DNA from: an uncultured Eubacteriales bacterium
GTDB taxonomy: Bacteria; Bacillota; Clostridia; Christensenellales; Borkfalkiaceae
Assembly: GCA_949288785.1 (NCBI GenBank)
Contig: CASELQ010000007.1
Coordinates: 1 to 35,531, forward strand
Direction: 5' to 3'
DNA: 35,531 bases
Both the position numbers and the translations under genes were made by a program. Positions 8,514 through 17,021 of the stretch are shown piece by piece; within the stretch, counting starts at the first letter, position 1; every line of letters starts with the position of its first letter. The notes under the pieces are model-generated. The model was not told where the DNA came from and did not search any database. It was given only the letters and a program-made list of their open reading frames with translations.

Positions 8514-8551
8514 GGCGCGCTCTTCCGCGGTTTTTTGCGGAAGGGCGCGCC
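8514..8551 (+). terminator. Hairpin at the end of the phage module
   Basis: GGCGCGC-T-CTTCCGC (8514-8528) pairs with GCGGAAG-G-GCGCGCC (8537-8551), 14 pairs with a single T/G mismatch position and an 8-base loop GGTTTTTT. The downstream TTGCTTTACTTT is T-rich but not a clean T-run. It probably separates phage transcription from the ispG operon. Confidence 0.55.
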
Positions 8552-8555
8552 TTGC

Positions 8556-8584
8556 TTTACTTTAAATAAAAAATATGCTAAAAT
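8556..8584 (+). promoter_or_regulatory. Sigma-A type promoter for ispG
   Basis: A -35-like TTTACT (8556-8561) and a -10 TAAAAT (8579-8584) are 17 bases apart, and TGC directly before the -10 gives an extended -10. The predicted leader before the ispG ATG is about 70 bases; no riboswitch fold was recognised in it. Confidence 0.6.
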
Positions 8585-8659
8585 AAATTAAAAAAATTAT
8601 CGCGGCTTTAAGGTCCCCGAATATTTGCGGGATCGAATCGTAAAAACGTGGAGGGCGCT

Positions 8660-9703
8660 ATGACCAGAAAGATAAATATCGGCGGCGTGATAATAGGCGG
8701 CGGGGAAAAGATAGCCGTTCAGTCCATGTCCGTATACCGCCCTTCGGATTTGGAGCGGGCGGTGGCCGAGGCGCTGGCGCTCAAAGCGGCGGGGTGCGAC
8801 ATTTTAAGGTTTTCGGTAAACGACGAAAAGGACGCGAAAGCCTTTTTCCTTATAAAGGAACGGGCGGGGCTTCCGTTGGTGGCGGACATTCACTTCGATT
8901 ATCGGCTTGCGCTTGCGGCAATTGCTGGCGGGGCGGACAAGATACGGATAAACCCCGGCAACATAGGCGGCGAAAAGGCGCTTGCGGAGATTGCCGCCGC
9001 CCTAAAAGATACGGGCATACCCGTGCGTGTGGGGTCTAACACGGGCAGCATAGAAAAGGAATTTTCGGAAAAGTACGGGCGCAGCGCGGCGGCGCTCGGG
9101 GAGAGCGCGTTAAAGCGGGCGGCGGCGCTGGAAAAATACGGCGTAAGCAACATAGTAATATCGGTAAAAGCCTCTTTTGCGCCGCTCACGGCAGAGGCGT
9201 ATAAATACGTTGCCGCCCGGGCGGACTATCCCCTGCACATAGGCGTAACGGAGGCGGGCACGGAATACGCGGGCATAATAAAAAACGCGGTGGCGGCGGG
9301 GGCGCTGCTGCTTGAAGGGATAGGGGACACCATAAGGGTAAGTTTATCGGCGGACCCGGTAAGAGAGGTAAAGGCGGCGCGCGCCATACTCATGGCGGCG
9401 GGGTTAAACAGGGACATGCCGGAGGTCATCGCCTGCCCCACCTGCGGCAGGTGCGAGTGGAACTGCATGGAGTTTGCCGCCCGCACGGAGGAGTTTGCAA
9501 GCAAACTGAATAAGCCTTTGAAAATAGCGGTGATGGGCTGTGCGGTGAACGGCCCCGGCGAGGCAAAGGATGCGGACGTGGGCATTGCCGGCGGAAAAGA
9601 CGGGTGCGTGATTTTCGCTAAGGGCAAAATAGTAAAAAAAGTGAGTAAAGAAAATGCCGAAAAGGAGTTTTTCGGGGAGATAGAAAAATGCATTCGATAT
9701 TGA
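8660..9703 (+). CDS. ispG: 4-hydroxy-3-methylbut-2-enyl diphosphate synthase (flavodoxin/ferredoxin type)
   Basis: IspG catalyses the [4Fe-4S]-dependent reductive step that makes HMBPP from ME-cPP in the MEP isoprenoid pathway. The N-terminal TIM-barrel part is visible (VQSMSVYRPSD, DILRFSVND, ADIHFDYRLA, DKIRINPGNIG). The C-terminal cluster domain has CPTCGRCEWNC, giving ligands C259 and C262, then GCAVNGPGEA with C294 and E301, spaced as in the characterised enzymes. The 347-residue length is normal for the short bacterial form. ATG 8660 is preferred over an in-frame GTG at 8648 because GGAGG lies five bases before it. The gene overlaps the PolC-like gene by 16 bases, the clustering typical of Clostridia. 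Confidence 0.95.
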   Translation: MTRKINIGGVIIGGGEKIAVQSMSVYRPSDLERAVAEALALKAAGCDILRFSVNDEKDAKAFFLIKERAGLPLVADIHFDYRLALAAIAGGADKIRINPGNIGGEKALAEIAAALKDTGIPVRVGSNTGSIEKEFSEKYGRSAAALGESALKRAAALEKYGVSNIVISVKASFAPLTAEAYKYVAARADYPLHIGVTEAGTEYAGIIKNAVAAGALLLEGIGDTIRVSLSADPVREVKAARAILMAAGLNRDMPEVIACPTCGRCEWNCMEFAARTEEFASKLNKPLKIAVMGCAVNGPGEAKDADVGIAGGKDGCVIFAKGKIVKKVSKENAEKEFFGEIEKCIRY

Positions 9704-11229
9704 GCGGCGGCGAATTCATGGAGGAGATGCGCGCTACCGACGAGCGGGTAAAAAACATGAGACTTAGATCCATAGAAGTGGACCGGCACGCCCGCAAACT
9801 GACGTATGACTTCATATGCGATTCGGCTGTGGACGAAAATTTAAAAAACGCGCTTGCGGACAAGGCGTTAAAATATACCCCTCAGGAATTCCGCGTGGTG
9901 GAGATAAAGGTAACCAAGATTGTTTCCAACACCGAGCTAATCGTGAGGGCGGCTTTTAATTACATAAAGGAAAACTATCCCTCCGTGGGCATATTTTTAA
10001 AGCCCACGGACATAGTGTGCGCGGAAGTGGGCGGCGTTTTTAAGTACACGGTAAGGCTCAGCAAAGACGGCGCCGAATATTTCAAAAAGGGCGGGGCGAT
10101 AAAGCGGCTTAACGATTACCTCGGCAAGAACTTCTGTTCGGACTTTGCGGGCGGCACCGAGGAAAAGGAGCCGGAAGAGACGGTGGACCTCTCTTCGGAC
10201 GAGGTGTTCGAAAGCCAGCTCTCACGCATAGAGCACCGTACCATAAAGGTAAAGAACGTAAGGGTGATAGACGACGAGAGCATAGGGGACACGGCGCTCT
10301 ATATAGAGGACGCGGACAAGGGGGACGTAACCGTTTGCGGCAGGGTTACCGAGATAGCCGAGCGCATGACCAGAAACGACAAGCCTTTTTTCATAATACA
10401 TTTAGACGACGGGACGGGCAGAACCAGCGGCGTGTATTTTTCCAAGAAGAACACGTTGAGTAAGATCAAGGAAATAAAGGAGGGGGACGCGATAATCGCC
10501 CGCGGCAGGATAGGCGAATACAACGGCAGGCGTTCCTTTACGTTCGACAAGATAAACCGCTGCGATTTTCCTGAGGACTTTGTTAAAAAGGATAAGTTCA
10601 AAAAGCGCCCGCCGGCGGAGTATTCGCTCATATTCCCGGAGCCGGCAACCACGGTGAAAGTAAAGAGCGTGTTCGACGAGGAGCGCACTCTGCCCGAAGA
10701 GCTCACTTCAAAGACGTACGTCGTATTCGACCTGGAGACCACGGGCATAGAGGTTATGACCAACGGGATAACCGAGATAGGCGCGGTAAAAATAAAGGGC
10801 GGCAAGATAGCCGAGCAGTTCACCACGCTTGTTAAGCCCGACTATCCGATTCCCGAAAACATAATAAAACTCACGGGCATAACGCCCGAGATGGTGCAGG
10901 ACGCGCCCCGTATCGGCGCCGTCATCCCGGACTTTATGAAGTTTACGGAGGGCGCGGTGCTGGTGGCGCAGAACGCGGACTTCGACCTGCGCTTTATAAA
11001 GCGGTTTGCAGGCGCCGAGGAATACGATATAAACAACCCGGTCATGGACACTATGGAGATGTCCAGAAAATATCTTCCGCAGTTAAGAAGAAACGACCTG
11101 CACACCCTGGCGGAGCATTTCGGGATAGTGTTTCATCATCACCGCGCGCTGGCGGACGCATACGCCACGGCGGAGATATTCATAGAGCTCATGATACTGA
11201 GGGCAAAAGAGGAGCAGGAGAAACGGTAA
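9688..11229 (+). CDS. polC: PolC-like protein with N-terminal, OB and 3'-5' exonuclease domains; PHP and polymerase absent
   Basis: The protein has 513 residues, against about 1,430 for a full PolC. Residues 25-180 resemble the PolC N-terminal domain and about 185-295 an OB fold (VTVCGRVTEIAERM, DDGTGRTSGVYF). After a linker, residues 342-503 are a DnaQ-type proofreading exonuclease with all catalytic residues: FDLETTG (D348, E350), NADFD (D433) and HRALAD (H485, D490). In PolC the exonuclease is inserted in a PHP domain followed by the polymerase core; neither PHP half nor any polymerase segment is present, and the next promoter begins only 34 bases after the stop. It sits between ispG and rimP, the ancestral polC position. 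It may act as a separate proofreading subunit for another replicase. Start ATG 9688 has GGGGAG eight bases upstream. Confidence 0.85.
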   Translation: MHSILSGGEFMEEMRATDERVKNMRLRSIEVDRHARKLTYDFICDSAVDENLKNALADKALKYTPQEFRVVEIKVTKIVSNTELIVRAAFNYIKENYPSVGIFLKPTDIVCAEVGGVFKYTVRLSKDGAEYFKKGGAIKRLNDYLGKNFCSDFAGGTEEKEPEETVDLSSDEVFESQLSRIEHRTIKVKNVRVIDDESIGDTALYIEDADKGDVTVCGRVTEIAERMTRNDKPFFIIHLDDGTGRTSGVYFSKKNTLSKIKEIKEGDAIIARGRIGEYNGRRSFTFDKINRCDFPEDFVKKDKFKKRPPAEYSLIFPEPATTVKVKSVFDEERTLPEELTSKTYVVFDLETTGIEVMTNGITEIGAVKIKGGKIAEQFTTLVKPDYPIPENIIKLTGITPEMVQDAPRIGAVIPDFMKFTEGAVLVAQNADFDLRFIKRFAGAEEYDINNPVMDTMEMSRKYLPQLRRNDLHTLAEHFGIVFHHHRALADAYATAEIFIELMILRAKEEQEKR

Positions 11230-11262
11230 ACCTCAAAAATTTGAAAAAACCTCAAAAAACGC

Positions 11263-11291
11263 TTGCAAAACTTTAATATATGTGTTAATAT
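11263..11291 (+). promoter_or_regulatory. Strong promoter of the rimP-nusA operon
   Basis: TTGCAA (11263-11268) and TAATAT (11286-11291) are separated by 17 bases, with TGT directly before the -10 (extended -10). The predicted start of transcription is near 11298. It lies directly after the PolC-like gene, giving the rimP-nusA-infB run its own promoter. Confidence 0.75.
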
Positions 11292-11317
11292 AACATATGT
11301 AGTTTATGGGCTTGACT

Positions 11318-11348
11318 TATGAGAACGGGGCGCCGTTCTCATATTTTT
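11318..11348 (+). terminator. Intrinsic terminator or attenuator in the rimP leader
   Basis: TATGAGAACGG (11318-11328) pairs perfectly with CCGTTCTCATA (11333-11343) around a GGCG loop, followed at once by TTTTT (11344-11348). The hairpin starts only about 20 bases after the predicted transcription start and ends 15 bases before the rimP ATG. A terminator between a strong promoter and rimP-nusA suggests controlled read-through, as known in principle from NusA autoregulation in E. coli. Confidence 0.7.
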
Positions 11349-11362
11349 ATGTGAGGGCTGAC

Positions 11363-11827
11363 ATGAAGGTAAAAAATATCGAAGAAATACGCGCCCTGTG
11401 CGAGAGGATAGCCGCGCCCCTTTCGTTAAGGATTGCGGACGTGGAGTTTAAAAACGGCAAAAACCCCGCGCTTACCGTGTTCATAGATAAGGACGGGGGC
11501 GTGGATCTTGACGATTGCGAGGCGTTTCACAACGCGATCAGCGACCCGCTTGACGAACTGGACCCCACGTTCGGGCAGCCTTATACTTTAAACGTATCCA
11601 GCCCGGGGGCGGACAGGCCGTTTAAAACGCAGGAAGACTTTATGCGCCATATGGGCAAAAAAGTGGAAGTAAAACTCTATGCTTCCGTGCGGGGCAAAAA
11701 GTTTTTCGAAGGAGTGCTCACGGGGTATACGGGCGAAAAAGTAAGCATAAAGACGGATGACGGGGCAAGTTTCGAATTCGACATGAAAAACGTGGTCAAA
11801 GTGAACGAATATATAGATTTTTCGTAA
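11363..11827 (+). CDS. rimP: Ribosome maturation factor RimP
   Basis: RimP helps mature the 30S ribosomal subunit. The 154-residue protein has the N-terminal alpha/beta domain (LRIADVEFKNGKNPALTVFIDKDGG, then DDCEAFHNAIS and the conserved LNVSSPGADRPF) and the C-terminal SH3-like domain (GKKVEVKLYASVRGKKFFEGVLTG). ATG 11363 is chosen because GAGGG precedes it and the protein then begins like other RimP sequences. An in-frame ATG at 11306 would add 19 residues encoded across the terminator hairpin and has no Shine-Dalgarno. It is the first gene after the promoter at 11263-11291 and is followed by nusA. Confidence 0.92.
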   Translation: MKVKNIEEIRALCERIAAPLSLRIADVEFKNGKNPALTVFIDKDGGVDLDDCEAFHNAISDPLDELDPTFGQPYTLNVSSPGADRPFKTQEDFMRHMGKKVEVKLYASVRGKKFFEGVLTGYTGEKVSIKTDDGASFEFDMKNVVKVNEYIDFS

Positions 11828-11874
11828 TCTTTGCCGCCATAATATAAAAACAGGATAAATCAGAGGAGAAAACA

Positions 11875-13089
11875 ATGATAAATCAGGACTTCTTTTTGGC
11901 GCTTGAGGATCTGGAAAGAGAAAAGGGCATATCCAAGGAAGAATTCATATCGGCGCTGGAAAACGCCATGGTGATCGTGTACAAAAAAAGCGCAGGCGTT
12001 TCGGGGGATATCAAGATAAAGTTAAATCCCGAGAAAAAGACCATAAACATATACAGCGTGCGCAACGTGGTGGAAGAGATTGCCGATCCAGAGCGGGACA
12101 TCACCGTAGCGGAGGCGCAGGAGATAAAAAAGAACGCCAAGGCGGGCGACACGCTCACCGTGGAGATAAAGTCCAAAGATTTCGGCAGGATAGCCGCGCA
12201 GACCGTAAAACAGGTGCTCACCCAAAAGCTGCGTGAGATAGAGCACGCCAACGTGGTGAGCGAGTTCGAGGACAAAGAGGGCGAGATAATGTCCTGCACG
12301 GTGCGCCGCATAGAGAACGGCAGCGTATACGTTGAGATCGGCGGTAACCAGATAGAAGGGGTGCTCATGCCCAGAGATCAGGTGCCCGGCGAGAAGTACG
12401 AGATCAACAAAAAAATAAACGTATACGTCAAAAAGGTTAGAAATTCCGGGAGAAACGCGCAGATAATGGTTTCAAGGACGGCTTCCGGGCTGGTGGCGCG
12501 CCTGTTTGAAAACGAAGTGCCCGAAATAAAGCAGGGCGTGGTTGAGATAAAGAGCATCGCAAGAGAACCCGGTCAGCGCACCAAGATAGCCGTATATTCC
12601 GAGGATCCGGCGGTAGACCCGCTGGGCGCGTGCGTGGGCAACAAGGGTTCCCGCGTGAACGCCGTGGTATCCGAACTCGGCGGAGAAAAGATAGACATAA
12701 TAGTGTGGAGCGAAAATCCGCTTGAATATATAAGCAAGGCGCTTGCGCCCGCCCGCGTGATAAAAGTGGTGCAGACGGGTGAGGAGAGCGCAATGGCAGT
12801 CGTGCCGGACGATAAACTGTCCCTTGCCATCGGCAGGAGCGGGCAGAACGCGCGGCTGGCGGTGAGGCTTACCGGCTGGAAGATAGACGTAAAGAGCGAG
12901 AGCGACGCTTTGAGAGAACTCGGAGAGGCGGAGCAGGCAGACGTCGCGGAAGATACGGAAATTCCGGTTTCCGAACCCACCACGGAAAGTGCGGCTGAGC
13001 CTGACGAAACGGCGGAAATCCCGGAAACCGAAGGCAAAAAAGAGCAGCCCGCGGCAGATGCCGGCGCACTCGGCGAAAAAGAGGAATAA
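11875..13089 (+). CDS. nusA: Transcription termination/antitermination factor NusA
   Basis: NusA binds RNA polymerase and nascent RNA to set pausing, termination and antitermination. The 404 residues show the N-terminal polymerase-binding domain (FFLALEDLEREKGISKEEF), an S1 domain at about 135-200 (GEIMSCTVRRIENGSVYVEIG), and two KH domains at about 230-345 (VDPLGACVGNKGSRV and KLSLAIGRSGQNARLAV). A Glu/Pro-rich acidic tail of about 55 residues closes the protein; such short tails are common in Firmicutes, which lack the E. coli acidic repeat domains. Start ATG follows AGAGGAGAAAACA. The promoter-terminator leader of the operon lies just upstream of rimP, so NusA could control its own synthesis. 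Confidence 0.95.
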   Translation: MINQDFFLALEDLEREKGISKEEFISALENAMVIVYKKSAGVSGDIKIKLNPEKKTINIYSVRNVVEEIADPERDITVAEAQEIKKNAKAGDTLTVEIKSKDFGRIAAQTVKQVLTQKLREIEHANVVSEFEDKEGEIMSCTVRRIENGSVYVEIGGNQIEGVLMPRDQVPGEKYEINKKINVYVKKVRNSGRNAQIMVSRTASGLVARLFENEVPEIKQGVVEIKSIAREPGQRTKIAVYSEDPAVDPLGACVGNKGSRVNAVVSELGGEKIDIIVWSENPLEYISKALAPARVIKVVQTGEESAMAVVPDDKLSLAIGRSGQNARLAVRLTGWKIDVKSESDALRELGEAEQADVAEDTEIPVSEPTTESAAEPDETAEIPETEGKKEQPAADAGALGEKEE

Positions 13090-13106
13090 ATACACAGGGG
13101 CGGCGT

Positions 13107-13373
13107 ATGGAAAAGAAAGTTCCCATGAGAACGTGTATCGCGTGCAGGGAATGTAAACCCAAGCGCGAACTTTTGCGGATAGTCCGCACCGAAAACGGGA
13201 TCGTCGCGGACAGAACGGGAAAGTTAAACGGCAGGGGCGCGTATATATGCGCTAACGCCGAATGTTTTGAAAAACTGAAAAAGCGCAGACTGTTAAACAA
13301 GGTTTTTTCCTGCCCGGTGGAAGAAGGCGTTTACGAGAGCATTGCGGAGGAAATTTTTGGAAACAAGGAGTAA
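13107..13373 (+). CDS. ylxR: YlxR (DUF448) RNA-binding protein
   Basis: This 88-residue protein has the YlxR signature RTCIACRECKPKRELLRIV at about residues 8-26 and GRGAYICANAECFEKL further on. The family sits between nusA and infB throughout Firmicutes; B. subtilis YlxR (RnpM) is reported to bind RNA and modulate RNase P. The start ATG 13107 is 17 bases after nusA, with AGGGGCGG upstream. The end overlaps the L7Ae-like gene by 17 bases. Confidence 0.92.
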   Translation: MEKKVPMRTCIACRECKPKRELLRIVRTENGIVADRTGKLNGRGAYICANAECFEKLKKRRLLNKVFSCPVEEGVYESIAEEIFGNKE

Positions 13374-13671
13374 AGCCCGCACGTTCATAGGGTTTGCTAT
13401 AAAAGCGGGGCGCATGCGTTTCGGCATGAATTCGGTGAATTCGCTCAAAAGAGCGGCGCTGATACTGTGCTGTAAAAGCGCGGCCGAAAACACCGCGAAA
13501 GAGGCGGTTTCGGCGGCTAAAAAATTCGGCTGCCCGCTGCTCATAACAAAGGATGCGCCGCTTTCCGAGATGGTTCACAGGGAAAACGTGAAAGCGGCGG
13601 CAATTACGGACAGGCGCCTTGCGCGCGCCGTGCTCGATAATGCGGAAGAGGAATTTACGGTCGGAAATTAG
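13357..13671 (+). CDS. ylxQ: L7Ae/L30e-like ribosomal-associated RNA-binding protein (YlxQ type)
   Basis: This is a 104-residue protein of the L7Ae family, which binds kink-turn RNA and is fixed between ylxR and infB in Gram-positive bacteria. Family features are an N-terminal helix with FIGFAIKAGRMRFGMNS, KRAALILCCKSAAENTAKEA, the segment FGCPLLITKD, and a C-terminal AAITDRRLARAVL. A TTG at 13357 is preferred because GGAGG (13346-13350) lies six bases upstream; an upstream in-frame TTG at 13342 would start before that site. It overlaps ylxR by 17 bases, which suggests translational coupling. Confidence 0.85.
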   Translation: METRSKARTFIGFAIKAGRMRFGMNSVNSLKRAALILCCKSAAENTAKEAVSAAKKFGCPLLITKDAPLSEMVHRENVKAAAITDRRLARAVLDNAEEEFTVGN

Positions 13672-13680
13672 GAGAGTTGT

Positions 13681-16542
13681 ATGGCAGAGAATAAAGGTAT
13701 GCACACCGAAAACATTAAAAAACTTAACGAGATAATATCGGGCGGCAAAATGGCAGCCCTCTCCGCGGCGGTAAACGGATGTTCGGGTTCGTTCAAGGGC
13801 CTGAAAGATACCATCTCCGCAAAACTCGCGGAGTTCCGCAAGGCGGAAAAGGCGGCGGAAAAGGCAGCCGAAACCGAAGCGGCTGTAAAGACTGCGGAAG
13901 AAAAGAGCGCTCCCGCCCCCCAAACGAGGCCCGCGGCAGGCGGCACGCCGGCGGAAGAAAAGGTTTTGCGTCCGGCGGAAGACGAAACAAAAGCGCCCGC
14001 CGCAAAAGAGCGGAAAAACGCCGATGAAAAGGCGACGGAAAAAGAGGAAAAAGCGGTAGCTCCCGCCGATATCCCCGCGCCCGTAAAAGAGGAAAAGCCG
14101 GCGGAGGAAAAGCCGCGCAAAACCGAAGAAAAACCCGCGGCGCCCTCGAAAGTTCCCGTAAAAGAAGCGGAAACCGCGCCCGCCTCTGCCGCGCACGAAA
14201 AGGCAGCCGCAAAGCCGGAGGCGGCGCAGCCCGTAAAGGCGGCCGCGCCCGTAAAGGAAGAAAAGGCGGCGGAACCCGCCCCCGCGAAACCCGCGGAAAA
14301 GCCGGCGGAGGAAAAAGCCGCCGAAAATCAGCCCGCCCCCGCAAAGCCGGAGGAGAAAAAACGGCCGTCGTTCATAGTGAGAAGGGAAGAAAAAAAGCCC
14401 GAACAGCCCAGAAAGGAATTCGTGCCGGAAAAGCGCCCCTACCGCGGCGAAAAGCGCGGGGACAGACCGAAAGAGGGCGGCAGACCTTCGTTCGGCGGGC
14501 AGACCGGGGCTCCGCGCCGTCAGGAAGGGCTTTCGCCCAAAAAGCCGCGCGGCACCTATATTGCTCCGCCCGTGGTGGCTCCCGCGCCGGACAAGCGGTT
14601 TGCAAAGAAGAAGACGGCGGGGCAGGACAAGCCGTATGAAGAAAAGCGCATGCCGAGCAAGCGCGCGCTCATAAAAAACAACGTAAATATAGAAGATTTC
14701 GACGAGAACAAGAGCGGTTACAGGAAACTCCGCCCCGCCAAGAAGGCAAAGACGCAGACCGAAACCGCAACGGTAAAGATAGAAAAGGCGGTGATAAACA
14801 CCGACGTGATTCCGCTTAAAGTTCTGAGCGAAAAGATAGGCATTACGGCGGCGGAGATCACAAAGCGGCTCTTTAGAGAGGGCATAATGAAGACCATAAA
14901 CGATTCCGTCGATTTCGACACGGCCGCATTTATAGCGGACGACGTGGGCGTAGAGCTCGAATACCGCCCCGAGAAGACGGCGGAGGACGTGTTGAGCGAA
15001 GGGTTCGATACCGCCGCGGAAGACGAAGGGGCGCTTGTGCGCCGCCCGCCGGTGGTTACCGTAATGGGGCACGTAGACCACGGCAAGACCTCAATTCTGG
15101 ACAGGATAAGAAAGACCAACGTAACGGCGGGAGAAGCGGGCGGAATAACCCAGCACATAGGCGCGTATCAGGTAACCGCGGGCGGCAGGCTGATAACCTT
15201 CCTCGACACTCCGGGGCACGCGGCGTTCACGGCAATGCGTGCGCGCGGCGCGCAGGTAACCGATATAGCGGTGCTGGTCGTCGCCGCGGACGACGGGATA
15301 ATGCCCCAGACCGTGGAGGCGATAAATCACGCCAAGGCGGCGGACGTGCCCATAATAGTCGCGGTGAACAAGATAGACAAGCCTGAAGCCAACATAGAGC
15401 GGGTAAAGACCCAGCTGACCGAAAACGGGCTGCTGCCCGAAGAGTGGGGCGGGGACGCGATCATCTGCCCGGTATCGGCAAAGACGGGCGAAGGTATAGA
15501 AGGGCTTTTGGACAGCATAAACCTGCTTGCGGACATAAAGGACCTTAAAGCCAATCCGGACAGGATGGCAAAGGGCGTGGTGATAGAGGCAAAACTCGAT
15601 CAGAACCGCGGGCCCATAGCCACCGTGCTGGTGCAGAACGGTACGCTGCACGTTTCGGACAACGTGATAGTGGGTACGGTAACGGGTAAGATCCGCGCCA
15701 TGGCGGACGATAAGGGCAGGCGGATAACTTCCGCCGGGCCTTCCACGCCCGTATCGGTCATGGGGCTTGAAGACGTGCCTTCCGCGGGGGACATACTCAC
15801 CGCGCACGAGCAGGATAAACTCATAAAGATGGTTGCCGAAGAGCGCCGCAACAAGGAGCGCGAGAGCATGCTTAAAAACGCCTCCAAGGTTACGCTGGAC
15901 GACGTGTTCAGCAAGATGGCGGAAGGCGAACTGAAATGCCTTAACATAATAGTCAAGGCGGACGTGCAGGGCTCGGTGGAGGCGGTAAAGCAGTCCATGG
16001 AAAAACTCTCGAACGACGAGGTGCGCGTAAACGTCATACACGCCGCGGCGGGCGCGATAAAGGAATCGGACATAATGCTGGCGGAATCTTCACACGCCAT
16101 AATAATAGGCTTCAACGTGCGGCCGGACAGCAACGCCAAGGCAATTGCCGAAAAGAGCGGCGTGGACATACGTCTGTACCGCGTGATATACGAGGCGATA
16201 GAGGACGTGCAGCGCGCCATAAAAGGCATGCTCAGACCCCGCTTTTCGGAGGTATATCTCGGCAAGGCGGAAGTGCGCGAGGTGTTCAAGATCTCGGGCG
16301 TTGGGCAGGTTGCCGGCTGCTACGTAACGGACGGCAAGATAGTAAGGAGCGGAAAACTGCGCATTTACAGGGACGACGTGATGATCTGCGAGGGCAACGT
16401 ATTGCAGTTAAAACGCTTTAAGGACGACGTGAAAGAGGTGTCGCAGGGGTTCGAGTGCGGCATATCCATAGAGAAGTTCAACGACATAAAGGTGGGCGAC
16501 TTTATAGAGTGCTACCAGGTGGAAGAAAACGCCGCCGAATGA
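13681..16542 (+). CDS. infB: Translation initiation factor IF-2
   Basis: IF-2 is the GTPase that places fMet-tRNA on the 30S subunit and promotes subunit joining. The G domain shows GHVDHGKT (463-470), DTPGH (from 509) and NKID (from 563), followed by beta-barrel domains and the fMet-tRNA-binding C-terminus. An IF2_N-type helical domain occurs near residues 370-430 ([18 protein letters not shown]). Residues from about 55 to 260 are a long disordered stretch of Ala, Lys, Glu and Pro with repeated PAEEKP-like units; such tails vary between species. At 953 residues it is at the long end of the family. ATG 13681 follows TAGGAGAGTTGT. Confidence 0.97.
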   Translation: MAENKGMHTENIKKLNEIISGGKMAALSAAVNGCSGSFKGLKDTISAKLAEFRKAEKAAEKAAETEAAVKTAEEKSAPAPQTRPAAGGTPAEEKVLRPAEDETKAPAAKERKNADEKATEKEEKAVAPADIPAPVKEEKPAEEKPRKTEEKPAAPSKVPVKEAETAPASAAHEKAAAKPEAAQPVKAAAPVKEEKAAEPAPAKPAEKPAEEKAAENQPAPAKPEEKKRPSFIVRREEKKPEQPRKEFVPEKRPYRGEKRGDRPKEGGRPSFGGQTGAPRRQEGLSPKKPRGTYIAPPVVAPAPDKRFAKKKTAGQDKPYEEKRMPSKRALIKNNVNIEDFDENKSGYRKLRPAKKAKTQTETATVKIEKAVINTDVIPLKVLSEKIGITAAEITKRLFREGIMKTINDSVDFDTAAFIADDVGVELEYRPEKTAEDVLSEGFDTAAEDEGALVRRPPVVTVMGHVDHGKTSILDRIRKTNVTAGEAGGITQHIGAYQVTAGGRLITFLDTPGHAAFTAMRARGAQVTDIAVLVVAADDGIMPQTVEAINHAKAADVPIIVAVNKIDKPEANIERVKTQLTENGLLPEEWGGDAIICPVSAKTGEGIEGLLDSINLLADIKDLKANPDRMAKGVVIEAKLDQNRGPIATVLVQNGTLHVSDNVIVGTVTGKIRAMADDKGRRITSAGPSTPVSVMGLEDVPSAGDILTAHEQDKLIKMVAEERRNKERESMLKNASKVTLDDVFSKMAEGELKCLNIIVKADVQGSVEAVKQSMEKLSNDEVRVNVIHAAAGAIKESDIMLAESSHAIIIGFNVRPDSNAKAIAEKSGVDIRLYRVIYEAIEDVQRAIKGMLRPRFSEVYLGKAEVREVFKISGVGQVAGCYVTDGKIVRSGKLRIYRDDVMICEGNVLQLKRFKDDVKEVSQGFECGISIEKFNDIKVGDFIECYQVEENAAE

Positions 16543-16557
16543 TAGCGTAATGGGGCA

Positions 16558-16610
16558 GCCCCGCGGCTGCTGCGTGCGGAAAAACGCCCGCCCGCGTATG
16601 CGGGGCTTTT
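16558..16610 (+). terminator. Weak terminator-like structure between infB and rbfA
   Basis: GCCCCGC (16558-16564) can pair with GCGGGGC (16600-16606), followed by TTTT. The 35-base interior is itself GC-rich and can form smaller stems. It could act as a partial terminator within the operon or as an mRNA stability element in the 95-base spacer. Confidence 0.35.
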
Positions 16611-16637
16611 AAAACGTAAAGAGGGCTTTAACGGCTT

Positions 16638-17021
16638 ATGGCAAGAACCAATCGTTCCGTCAGCAGGACGGACAGGCTGAACGAAGAATTTAAAAGGGAA
16701 ATATCCGAGATAATAGCGCGTCGCTTAAAAAACCCCGCCATAACCGAGATGGTATCGGTCATGCGGGTGGAAACGGCGGGCGACCTTTCGCACGCCCGGG
16801 TGTATGTGAGCGTGTTTTCCAAAGACCCCGAAAAAAAGGCGGCCACCTTTGCCGCGGTAAAGAGCGAGGCGGGCAGGATAAGAAAGGAACTTTCCGCCGC
16901 CATGCGCATAAGGACGGTGCCCGAACTGCATTTTTTTGAAGACGATTCCATGGAATATTCCGACAGGATAAACAAACTTTTGAAAGGTATTGAAAATGGG
17001 AACGGCGGCGATAACGGCTAA
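16638..17021 (+). CDS. rbfA: Ribosome-binding factor A
   Basis: RbfA is a KH-like cold-shock protein for 16S rRNA 5'-end maturation in the 30S subunit. The 127 residues include SRTDRLNEEFKREISEII, the conserved core MVSVMRVETAGDLSHARVYVSV and the C-terminal RIRTVPELHFFEDDSMEYSDR, all typical. It follows infB as expected. The ATG at 16638 is supported by an AGAGGG some ten bases upstream. The end overlaps the nrnA start by 26 bases. Confidence 0.93.
   Translation: MARTNRSVSRTDRLNEEFKREISEIIARRLKNPAITEMVSVMRVETAGDLSHARVYVSVFSKDPEKKAATFAAVKSEAGRIRKELSAAMRIRTVPELHFFEDDSMEYSDRINKLLKGIENGNGGDNG

Noticed and set aside
8627..8640. GCGGGATCGAATCG resembling a tRNA T-arm near the phage boundary
   Set aside because: The 3' strand of the stem does not pair and no cloverleaf can be drawn around it, so it is not a tRNA or clear attachment remnant.
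13850..14460. Repeated Ala/Lys/Glu/Pro units in IF-2 as a mobile or repeat element
   Set aside because: Low-complexity linkers of this kind are normal in IF-2, and the DNA repeats are too imperfect to be an element.
13252..15081. Long minus-strand open frame of about 609 residues opposite infB
   Set aside because: It is rich in Arg, Phe, Leu and Gly and mirrors the Ala/Lys/Glu/Pro-rich part of IF-2. It is a composition shadow without ribosome-binding site or family motifs.
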